The position numbers and the translations under genes were made by a program. From positions 15,869-32,378 of the forward strand of contig PAUJ01000037.1 of NCBI GenBank assembly GCA_002713705.1: a stretch of 16,510 bases of DNA, written 5' to 3'. Below the pieces are notes generated by a model. The model worked only from the letters and a program-made list of their open reading frames with translations. It did not search any database and was not told the origin of the DNA. Shown here piece after piece: positions 6,696 to 13,180 of this stretch. The number at the start of each line of letters is the position of its first letter. Within the stretch, counting starts at the first letter, position 1. This stretch comes from Flavobacteriaceae bacterium (GTDB lineage: Bacteria > Bacteroidota > Bacteroidia > Flavobacteriales > Flavobacteriaceae).

Positions 6696-8918
6696 ATGTA
6701 TAACAGAAATACAAACAAGTTATTTATTAAGAATACAAATATTTTTAAAATACTTTTACTTATTTGTTTCTTCTCTTTTAATTTTAATGCAGAATCACAA
6801 GTAAATTGGACCACTAATGGAGATTCGTATTACAAATTAGAAAACAACCAATTACTCACCTATACCCTCCCTAATCATGTCGTCAAAACGGTAATTACCA
6901 GAGATCAACTTACTCCAAATGGGAAATCAGAACCTTTAAAAGTAGATCACTTTTCATTTTCTTCGGACCAACAAAAAGTGCTTTTATTTACCAACAGTAA
7001 AAAAGTTTGGCGGCTAAATACCAAAGGAGATTATTGGGTGTTTAATTTTAAAACAAATACACTAAGACAAATTGGTAAATCCTTGATGCCTTCCTCTTTG
7101 ATGTTTGCAAAATTCTCTCCTAATGGAAAGTCGATAGCCTATGTTTCTGATAATAATATATATGTAGAAGAAGATGCTAGTGGGATTATAAAACCGTTAA
7201 CTACCAACGGTTCAGTTACACTAATAAATGGAACCTTTGATTGGGCCTACGAAGAAGAGTTTGCTTGTAGGGATGGATTTCGCTGGAGTCCAGATAGTAA
7301 ATCAATAGCTTATTGGCAAATAGATGCTAGCGAAATTAAAAAGTTTTATATGGTGAATAATACAGCTGCTATCTATTCGCAATTAGTACCCCTAGAATAC
7401 CCTAAAGTTGGAGAAAAACCTTCTGTATGTAGAGTCGGAGTCGTAAATATTTCGAATGCCAAAACAAAATGGATGAGCATTCCAGGTGACCCCTCTCAAA
7501 ATTACTTAGTAAGAATGGAATTTATTCCAAGCTCTAACAATTTATTAATTCAACAGCTAAACAGAAAACAAAATCAAACCAAATTATTCATTGTAGATGA
7601 CTTAAAGGGAACCACAAAAATTATTTATGAAGAATCGGACGAAGCTTGGGTAGATTTGTTTCAGTTAGGAGATACCTATGCAATTGATTACACCAATAGT
7701 TTTAGTTTTTTAAATGATTCTAACAGTATCCTTTGGGCTTCTGAAAAAGATGGATGGAGGCACTTATACCAAGTTTCTTTAGAAGGCAAACCGGAAGTTT
7801 TAATTACCAAAGGTGAATACGATGTGATCGATTTAAAATACATACATAACAGAGATGGTTTTTTATATTATATAGCCTCTCCAGATAATGCCACTCAAAA
7901 ATATTTGTATAAAACCAAACTAAATGGAAAAGGAAAAAATGAATTACTTAGTCCGATTAGCTTAAAAGGAAGTCATGATTATTCTTTTTCTTCAAATGGC
8001 AACTATGCAGAACATACTTTTTCAAATCATTTCACCCCCAATTCTAAAGAATTTATTAGCATTGCCAATCATAAAGCTTTAACCGATAAAGAAAGTATCC
8101 TAAAAAACATTAAAAAACTAGAAGAAAAACCAACTACAGAGTTCTTTACCATCACTACTGCAGATAATGTAGAAATGGATGGATGGATGGTAAAACCAAC
8201 TAATTTTGATCCCAATAAAAAATACCCTGTGGTCTTTTATGTTTATTCTGAACCTGCTCGTGCTACGGTAAAAGACAGCTATAATACCAGTAGAAATAGT
8301 TTATATATTGGTGATATGGCTGAAGATGGATACATATACATATCACTTGACAATAGAGGCACACCCTCTCCAAAAGGCCGCGAATGGAGAAAATCTATTT
8401 ACCGAAAAATTGGGATGATAAACATTAATGATCAAGCAATGGCAGCAAAAGAAATCTTGAATTGGGATTTTATAGATCCTGAACGCGTTGCTGTTTGGGG
8501 TTGGAGTGGTGGTGGATCTGCCACCTTAAATTTGATGTTTCAGTATCCTGAAATATACAAGACGGGTATCGCTATAGCTGCTGTTGCTAACCAGTTAACA
8601 TATGATAACATTTATCAAGAGCGTTATATGGGTTTACCAAAAGAAAATAAAGAAGATTTTATCAATGGCTCTCCTATCTCCTATGCCAAAAATTTAGAAG
8701 GAAATTTGCTATATATTCATGGTACTGGAGATGATAATGTTCATTATCAAAATGCGGAACTACTTTTAAATGAATTGATAAAAAACAATAAACAGTTTCA
8801 GTTTATGCCATATCCAAATCGGACGCATGGCATTTCTGAAGGAGAAGGCACTCGAAAACATTTAGCTACCTTGTACACCAATTACTTAAAACTACACTGC
8901 CCTCCAGGAGGCAGATAA
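6696..8918 (+). CDS. Secreted dipeptidyl-peptidase IV-type serine peptidase (S9 family)
   Basis: Predicted periplasmic or outer-envelope peptidase that cuts X-Pro or X-Ala dipeptides from peptide N-termini; 740 residues, typical for DPP-IV. An N-terminal signal peptide has its hydrophobic core at about residues 17-31, with probable cleavage near N31-A32-E33. A beta-propeller follows (about 40-480), containing the DPP-IV dipeptide-binding motif FDWAYEEEF (181-189) with E187 and E188. The C-terminal alpha/beta-hydrolase domain holds Tyr517 (oxyanion position, in YVYSEP), the nucleophile Ser604 in GWSGGGSATLN, Asp679 in HGTGDDNVHYQ and His711 in RTHGIS. DNIYQERYMGLP (637-648) is also characteristic. 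The DWxYEEEF motif favours DPP-IV over acylaminoacyl peptidase or prolyl oligopeptidase. The C-terminus is an unusual HCPPGGR tail. No partner gene is adjacent, so a peptide-catabolic role is inferred from family. Confidence 0.94.
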   Translation: MYNRNTNKLFIKNTNIFKILLLICFFSFNFNAESQVNWTTNGDSYYKLENNQLLTYTLPNHVVKTVITRDQLTPNGKSEPLKVDHFSFSSDQQKVLLFTNSKKVWRLNTKGDYWVFNFKTNTLRQIGKSLMPSSLMFAKFSPNGKSIAYVSDNNIYVEEDASGIIKPLTTNGSVTLINGTFDWAYEEEFACRDGFRWSPDSKSIAYWQIDASEIKKFYMVNNTAAIYSQLVPLEYPKVGEKPSVCRVGVVNISNAKTKWMSIPGDPSQNYLVRMEFIPSSNNLLIQQLNRKQNQTKLFIVDDLKGTTKIIYEESDEAWVDLFQLGDTYAIDYTNSFSFLNDSNSILWASEKDGWRHLYQVSLEGKPEVLITKGEYDVIDLKYIHNRDGFLYYIASPDNATQKYLYKTKLNGKGKNELLSPISLKGSHDYSFSSNGNYAEHTFSNHFTPNSKEFISIANHKALTDKESILKNIKKLEEKPTTEFFTITTADNVEMDGWMVKPTNFDPNKKYPVVFYVYSEPARATVKDSYNTSRNSLYIGDMAEDGYIYISLDNRGTPSPKGREWRKSIYRKIGMININDQAMAAKEILNWDFIDPERVAVWGWSGGGSATLNLMFQYPEIYKTGIAIAAVANQLTYDNIYQERYMGLPKENKEDFINGSPISYAKNLEGNLLYIHGTGDDNVHYQNAELLLNELIKNNKQFQFMPYPNRTHGISEGEGTRKHLATLYTNYLKLHCPPGGR

Positions 8919-8990
8919 AGTTTGTAGCAGGTCAAATTCAATAAAACACCTATGATACAATTCGTTAAAAAAAATTATTTACCATAAAAA

Positions 8991-9230
8991 ATGTCTAAAA
9001 AAATAAAACTTCTTTGGGATTTTAGAGGTCCAGAAGCCTTTAAGATTGCAGAACACCATTGCATTCACCTTAGAGAGTATGCTGAAAAAGAAAAAATTCA
9101 AGTTCAAGACATAGCAACCAAAGTAATTTCAGAGATGTATTGTATCGCTTTAATGATTATAGAAGAAAAAGATATGCAAAACTGTAGAGAAGCCTTAAAA
9201 CCACACAGAGGACAGCTTGCAACTGATTAA
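8991..9230 (+). CDS. Conserved hypothetical protein with WDFRGP motif, 79 residues
   Basis: A small soluble protein without signal peptide or membrane segment. Three patches stand out: LLWDFRGPEAFKIAEHH (7-23), HLREYAEKE (26-34) and ALKPHRGQL (68-76). I recall short Bacteroidetes proteins with the same WDFRGP, EHHxxHLxEY and PHRG blocks, all of unknown function; this is from memory. The pattern of two beta-alpha units with conserved His22, His23, His26 and His72 could suit a ferredoxin-like fold with a metal or ligand site, but that is inference. It starts 72 bases after the peptidase stop with no clear promoter box, and its stop lies 6 bases from the end of a convergent, decayed methyltransferase gene. 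Confidence 0.8.
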   Translation: MSKKIKLLWDFRGPEAFKIAEHHCIHLREYAEKEKIQVQDIATKVISEMYCIALMIIEEKDMQNCREALKPHRGQLATD

Positions 9231-9236
9231 AAAGAC

Positions 9237-9679
9237 TTAGTTATTAGTCAATATCCAAAGCTCAACTTCTTCAGATGAACTCCAATGCGAATCTCTCTTT
9301 GTTTTATTTGATGTGTTTTTAACTCTTTTTTTAAAAGTTTTTTCCAATTGAAAACATCCTCCTTCTGCTAATTCTTTTTTTATTGGATGTTCTTTTGTTA
9401 GGTTTGTTATTTGTGCCAAATTTGAAAATAATAGTTGTAGTTTACCTTCTGGTAAAAGTCGTTGCTTTGCTTCTGCAAAAAAATCAGAAAATAACTTTTC
9501 AGTATAATAAATAGCTCCATCAATATTTTCTGGATTAAAAAATGCAGGAAAAAAGGTAGATTGATAACAATTAATTCAGTTTGCTTTTCAAACTTTCCAA
9601 AAGAAGACGCGAAATCTAAATCTAACTTTCGAGACAACTTTGTATTTCCTATAAGAGATGTCGGTCCTTCAATCGCATT
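9237..9679 (-). pseudogene. Frameshifted, N-terminally truncated class I SAM methyltransferase remnant
   Basis: Two minus-strand frames join into one protein-like sequence if one base is restored in the T6 run (plus-strand A-run 9549-9554). Upstream (frame from 9679) it reads through SSFGKFEKQTELIVINLPF. Downstream, in the second frame, it continues with FPAFFNPENIDGAIYYTEKL, FFAEAKQRLLPEGKLQLLFS, HPIKKELAEGGCFQLEKTF and ends SSEEVELWILTNN. VINLPFFP resembles the catalytic (N/D)PP(F/Y) motif IV of MTS-type methyltransferases, and the later LPEGKLQLLFSN fits the following strand-helix pattern. The SAM-binding motif I and everything before it are absent, since a TAG stops the frame at 9680. I conclude a broken gene. 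The family call is moderate; a sequencing error in the homopolymer could explain the frameshift but not the missing N-terminal half. Confidence 0.6.
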
Positions 9680-9683
9680 CTAA

Positions 9684-9812
9684 TTAATATCGGTTCAACC
9701 AATTATCAAAAATCTCTAGATGCTCAAAACGAATAGAAAAGTATATTGCGTTATAAGCAGGTATAGTAATTTCTTTTTGATGCCATTGCAAAGAACTGTT
9801 CAATCCTTGTAT
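9684..9812 (-). pseudogene. C-terminal fragment of an unidentified gene
   Basis: A minus-strand frame ending in TAA at 9684 reads LNSSLQWHQKEITIPAYNAI, then YFSIRFEHLEIFDNWLNRY. Its composition (beta-strand pattern, aromatic C-terminus) looks like a real protein tail rather than noise. A TAA at 9813-9815 interrupts it. The same frame continues open upstream to about 9926 with more hydrophobic sequence (includes CKEISNYWLVSKVLSLFFF). There is no start codon serving this piece, so I read it as a decayed gene tail lying upstream of the methyltransferase remnant. The family is not recognised. Confidence 0.35.
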
Positions 9813-9954
9813 TTAAGTAAATATTAGAAAAAAAAATAGAGATAAAACTTTACTAACAAGCCAATAGTTGGAGATTTCTTTACAGGTAATTAATTGAAAA
9901 TATAATGCAACCAACGCACAATATTATTGTAGCTATATTTCCTATCTAAAAAAG
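9813..9954. other. Non-coding or decayed sequence before the pseudouridine synthase
   Basis: No intact gene on either strand. The minus strand may hold further degraded coding sequence belonging to the fragment at 9684-9812. The 3' end leads into the promoter of the downstream plus-strand gene. Confidence 0.4.
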
Positions 9955-9962
9955 TATATTTG
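9955..9962 (+). promoter_or_regulatory. Candidate -7 box for the pseudouridine synthase gene
   Basis: TATATTTG exactly matches TAnnTTTG and ends 23 bases before the GTG start at 9986, giving a leader of about 17 bases. A TTG at 9927-9929 is 25 bases upstream, longer than the usual 19-20. The box supports the GTG start, since the in-frame codons between it and the GTG contain no ATG. Confidence 0.45.
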
Positions 9963-9985
9963 TATGGATTTTCACTTCAATTTTT

Positions 9986-11662
9986 GTGCAACAATATTTT
10001 CAATACTTTAAGACTAATTTAAAAAAAATCACACTTCCGAGTAGGTTTACATTTCCATTTTATTACGAACCCCACCCCTTATGTGTAATAGCTGCAAACG
10101 AATTGCAACAATATTTACAAACGCAAACCGATTTTAATCATAATTTCGGAATAGACCCTTCTAAAAAAGGACTGTCTATTGGAAAAATGTTTGGAGTGTT
10201 AGTGGTTCAAAACCAGCATAACGAAATAGGATATATCACTTCTGTTTCTGGTAAATTAGCAGAAAAAAATATTCATAAAAAATTTGTCCCGCCTGTTTAT
10301 GACATGCTTATTAAAGATTCGCATTTTTTAGAAGAGGAAAAGGTTTTAAATAGTATTAATCTTGCTCTAGAAAATATTAAAGATAATAATGAATACAAAT
10401 GTTTACAAGCACAATACCTTTCAGAAAAGAAAAAAGCAACTGCAGACATACAAGAAAAAAAAGAAACATTAAAAGCAGCTAAAAAAGAAAGGAATTTAAA
10501 ACGAAAAAAGGCAAAAATTAAATTAACATCAAAAGATTACACTGCTTTAAACGAAGTATTAGCTAAAGAAAGTTTAGAAGCTAAATATTTTTTTAATAAT
10601 GTAAATCGTTATTGGGAACATATCCTAAAAGCAATTAAAAAAAAATCTTCCACTTTTACCTATGAAATAAAACTATTAAAAGACCAACGTAAAACAAAAT
10701 CAGCTTTATTACAAAAGTATTTATTTGAACAATACCAGTTTTTAAATTCAAAAAAAGAAGTCAAAAATCTATTTCAATTATTTGCGAACACTATTGTGCA
10801 AAATCCTCCTGCAGGTTCTGGAGAATGCGCCGCTCCAAAATTATTGCAATTTGCCTTTTTAAACGATTTAAAACCGATTGCGATGGCTGAGTTTTGGTGG
10901 GGAAAATCACCCAATAAAGAAATACGAAAACACCAGCAATTTTATCCAGCTTGTCAAGGAAAGTGCAAACCAATTTTAACGCATATGTTAGCAGGAATTG
11001 AGATGGATATAAATCCGTTGTTACAAAATCCTGCAATAGGCAAAGAACTCGAAACTATTTTTGAAGATGAAAATTTAATAGTAATTTCTAAGCCTTCTGA
11101 ATTTTTATCGGTTCCTGGAATTCACATTCAAGACTCAGTATATACTAGGATTAAGCAACAAGTGAAAAATATTTCTGGCCCCATTATTGTTCATCGCCTC
11201 GACATGGCTACTTCTGGATTATTGGTCTTAGCAAAAAACAAAAAAGCACATAAACGTTTACAAGGTCAGTTTATTAATAAAACGGTACAAAAAAGATACA
11301 CGGCTTTATTAGACGGAATTGTAACTGATAATAAGGGCACAATTAACTTACCACTTCGAGTTGATTTGAGTGATAGACCAAGACAATTGGTTTGCTATAA
11401 GTACGGAAAACCAGCAGAAACAAAATGGGAAGTGATAGAGCGAAAGAACGGAAAAACAAAAATACATTTCTATCCAATTTCGGGACGAACCCATCAATTA
11501 AGAGTTCATGCATCTCATACTTTAGGTTTAAATATTCCTATAATTGGAGATGATTTATATGGTAAAAAATCGGATCGTTTGTTTTTACATGCAGATACAT
11601 TAGAGTTTAAACATCCCGTGACAAATAAAAAAATGATATTTCAGAAAAACGCTGAATTTTGA
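9986..11662 (+). CDS. rluA: RluA-family pseudouridine synthase with long N-terminal extension
   Basis: Isomerises uridine to pseudouridine in structured RNA. The catalytic domain occupies about residues 355-558: the motif HRLDMATSGLLVLAKN (403-418) carries the catalytic Asp406, followed by RPRQLVCYKYGKPAETKWEV (464-483), GRTHQLRVHASH (500-511) and PIIGDDLYGKKSDRLFLHA (518-536). The RPRQxVCYxxGKPAxT segment resembles E. coli RluA, which modifies tRNA position 32 and 23S U746, so that target is inferred. Residues 1-350 are an extension not found in the ~220-residue E. coli enzyme. It contains FTFPFYYEPHPLC (21-33), GKMFGVLVVQN (66-76) and FVPPVYDML (100-108), a lysine-rich helical or coiled region (about 140-245), and a block with C281, C323 and C327 around AMAEFWWGKSP (299-309). 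Similar long forms exist in other bacteria (from memory). The GTG start is chosen because the upstream frame has no ATG and hits a stop at 9947, and the next ATG (residue 68) would cut into the extension. Confidence 0.9.
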   Translation: MQQYFQYFKTNLKKITLPSRFTFPFYYEPHPLCVIAANELQQYLQTQTDFNHNFGIDPSKKGLSIGKMFGVLVVQNQHNEIGYITSVSGKLAEKNIHKKFVPPVYDMLIKDSHFLEEEKVLNSINLALENIKDNNEYKCLQAQYLSEKKKATADIQEKKETLKAAKKERNLKRKKAKIKLTSKDYTALNEVLAKESLEAKYFFNNVNRYWEHILKAIKKKSSTFTYEIKLLKDQRKTKSALLQKYLFEQYQFLNSKKEVKNLFQLFANTIVQNPPAGSGECAAPKLLQFAFLNDLKPIAMAEFWWGKSPNKEIRKHQQFYPACQGKCKPILTHMLAGIEMDINPLLQNPAIGKELETIFEDENLIVISKPSEFLSVPGIHIQDSVYTRIKQQVKNISGPIIVHRLDMATSGLLVLAKNKKAHKRLQGQFINKTVQKRYTALLDGIVTDNKGTINLPLRVDLSDRPRQLVCYKYGKPAETKWEVIERKNGKTKIHFYPISGRTHQLRVHASHTLGLNIPIIGDDLYGKKSDRLFLHADTLEFKHPVTNKKMIFQKNAEF

Positions 11663-11775
11663 TAATTAACTTTAATTTTAAAACTTATTGTTTTTTTTAG
11701 CACTAATTTAACCATCTCCAAACTTTCCATTTTCTTTATATTTACTAAATTATTAGTGTGAAGAACCAAAAAAAA

Positions 11776-13071
11776 ATGATAAAACGAACTATTTTTTTAA
11801 GTTTGATATTTATAATTGTAATAATTACTACAATATCCTGCAACAGAAAAACATATACTATTGTTGATTCTGTTGTAACAACAAATTCAAAAGTATCAGA
11901 AAAAAAACCATATTTAATATTAATATCACTTGATGGTTTTCGATGGGATTATGTGGAAAAATATAACCCCCCACATCTAAACAAATTTATAAAAAATGGA
12001 ATTAATTCCGAATCTTTAATTCCTTCTTTTCCAACTAAAACTTTTCCAAACCATTATACAATAGCAACGGGAATGTACCCTGATAAAAACGGAATCATTG
12101 GAAATAGCTTTTATAGTTATGACAAAGGCATTACCTATAGGATAAGAGATCGAGCGATGGTAGAGGATGGAAGTTTTTACGAAGGAAATCCAATTTGGAT
12201 ACAAGCAAACAAATCAAATATGGTAACAGCAAGTTATTTTTTTGTTGGTACTGAAGCAAACATCCAAGGACTCAAGCCTACTTATTATTATAGGTTTGAC
12301 AATAGTGTGAAAAATGAGGTACGAGTTAAACAAGCCATTGATTGGCTAAAGCTACCTCAAAAAAAAAGACCCCATTTAATTACCATGTATTTTTCTGATA
12401 TGGATGATACAGGCCATAAATATGGAACAAAGAATAATAAAGAATTAAAAAAAACTTTATTTGAGTTAGATACACAATTGGGTGTTCTGTTTAAAGGAAT
12501 TGAAAAAACAGGATTACCCGTAAATATAATTATAGTTTCTGATCATGGAATGTCTACGGTACCAATCTCTAAATTCATACCTATTGAAAAAATAGAAAAT
12601 GATTCTTTATATACCATTATAAACAATGGTACAATCATAAATATACATCCTAACAAAAAGAATCAAATTAATTTAATTTATACATATTTAAAAAAGATGG
12701 AATCTAATTTTAAAGTTTATAAAACTGAAAATACACCTGGTTTTGAATATATTCCAAAAAATAAGAACTGGGGAGCTATTCAAATTTTACCAGATTTTGG
12801 ATATTATTTTTCAACAACTGAAGAAATAATATCCAAAAAAAAAGATACAAACACAAATTTTGGAGTACATGGTTATAATCAAAAACACAAAGAGATGCAT
12901 GGCATATTTTATGCAAATGGTCCAGCTTTTAAAAAAGCATATATAACACCTTCAATTAAGAACATTCATATTTATCCATTAATGTGTGAAATATTAGGAT
13001 TAGACATTCCAAGCAATATTGATGGAGACCTGGATCAAATAAAAAGTGTTTTAAAACCGAGAAGTAATTAG
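11776..13071 (+). CDS. NPP-type (nucleotide pyrophosphatase/phosphodiesterase) alkaline-phosphatase-superfamily lipoprotein
   Basis: A two-metal phosphodiesterase or pyrophosphatase anchored in the envelope. I chose the ATG at 11776 over the in-frame GTG at 11758: it gives a compact signal peptide (MIKRTIFLSLIFIIVIITT) and lipobox ISC with Cys22, and leaves a short leader after a weak -7 box (TATATTTA, 11737-11744). Numbering from this ATG (431 residues), the metal ligand Asp53 is in ISLDGFRWDYV, the nucleophile Thr89 in FPTKTFPNHYTIATGMYP, Asp210 and His214 in DMDDTGHKYG, Asp256 and His257 in SDHGMS, and His365 in GVHGYN. The TKTFPNHYT block is the eukaryote-like NPP signature, so the family call is strong. 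The real substrate (nucleotides, phospholipid head groups or other diesters) cannot be told. It is monocistronic as far as seen, with uvrA 109 bases downstream under its own promoter. Confidence 0.92.
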   Translation: MIKRTIFLSLIFIIVIITTISCNRKTYTIVDSVVTTNSKVSEKKPYLILISLDGFRWDYVEKYNPPHLNKFIKNGINSESLIPSFPTKTFPNHYTIATGMYPDKNGIIGNSFYSYDKGITYRIRDRAMVEDGSFYEGNPIWIQANKSNMVTASYFFVGTEANIQGLKPTYYYRFDNSVKNEVRVKQAIDWLKLPQKKRPHLITMYFSDMDDTGHKYGTKNNKELKKTLFELDTQLGVLFKGIEKTGLPVNIIIVSDHGMSTVPISKFIPIEKIENDSLYTIINNGTIINIHPNKKNQINLIYTYLKKMESNFKVYKTENTPGFEYIPKNKNWGAIQILPDFGYYFSTTEEIISKKKDTNTNFGVHGYNQKHKEMHGIFYANGPAFKKAYITPSIKNIHIYPLMCEILGLDIPSNIDGDLDQIKSVLKPRSN

Positions 13072-13166
13072 AAAAACAGTTTAATAAAATTTAGATTAAT
13101 AAACAAAACCAATATCACATAAAGTAATTAGGGTTCACATTCAAATAAAATATCTTTTCATTTAAT

Positions 13167-13174
13167 TATCTTTG
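13167..13174 (+). promoter_or_regulatory. Candidate -7 box for uvrA, abutting the start codon
   Basis: TATCTTTG exactly matches TAnnTTTG. It ends six bases before the ATG at 13181, so transcription would begin at or a few bases before the start codon. No TTG is seen at -33. The box overlaps the alternative TTG start at 13172, which argues against translation starting there. Confidence 0.45.
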
Positions 13175-13180
13175 CAAACT

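Noticed and set aside
8897..8914. Possible intrinsic terminator hairpin at the end of the S9 peptidase gene
   Set aside because: The stem is only five pairs with an eight-base loop, lies inside the coding sequence and is not followed by a T-run.
10791..11036. Minus-strand open frame inside the pseudouridine synthase gene
   Set aside because: Shadow of the real gene in another frame; no recognisable features.
11758..11775. GTG start for the phosphodiesterase gene
   Set aside because: It would add six residues (MKNQKK) before a complete lipoprotein signal peptide beginning at the ATG at 11776, and leaves almost no leader after the weak -7 box.
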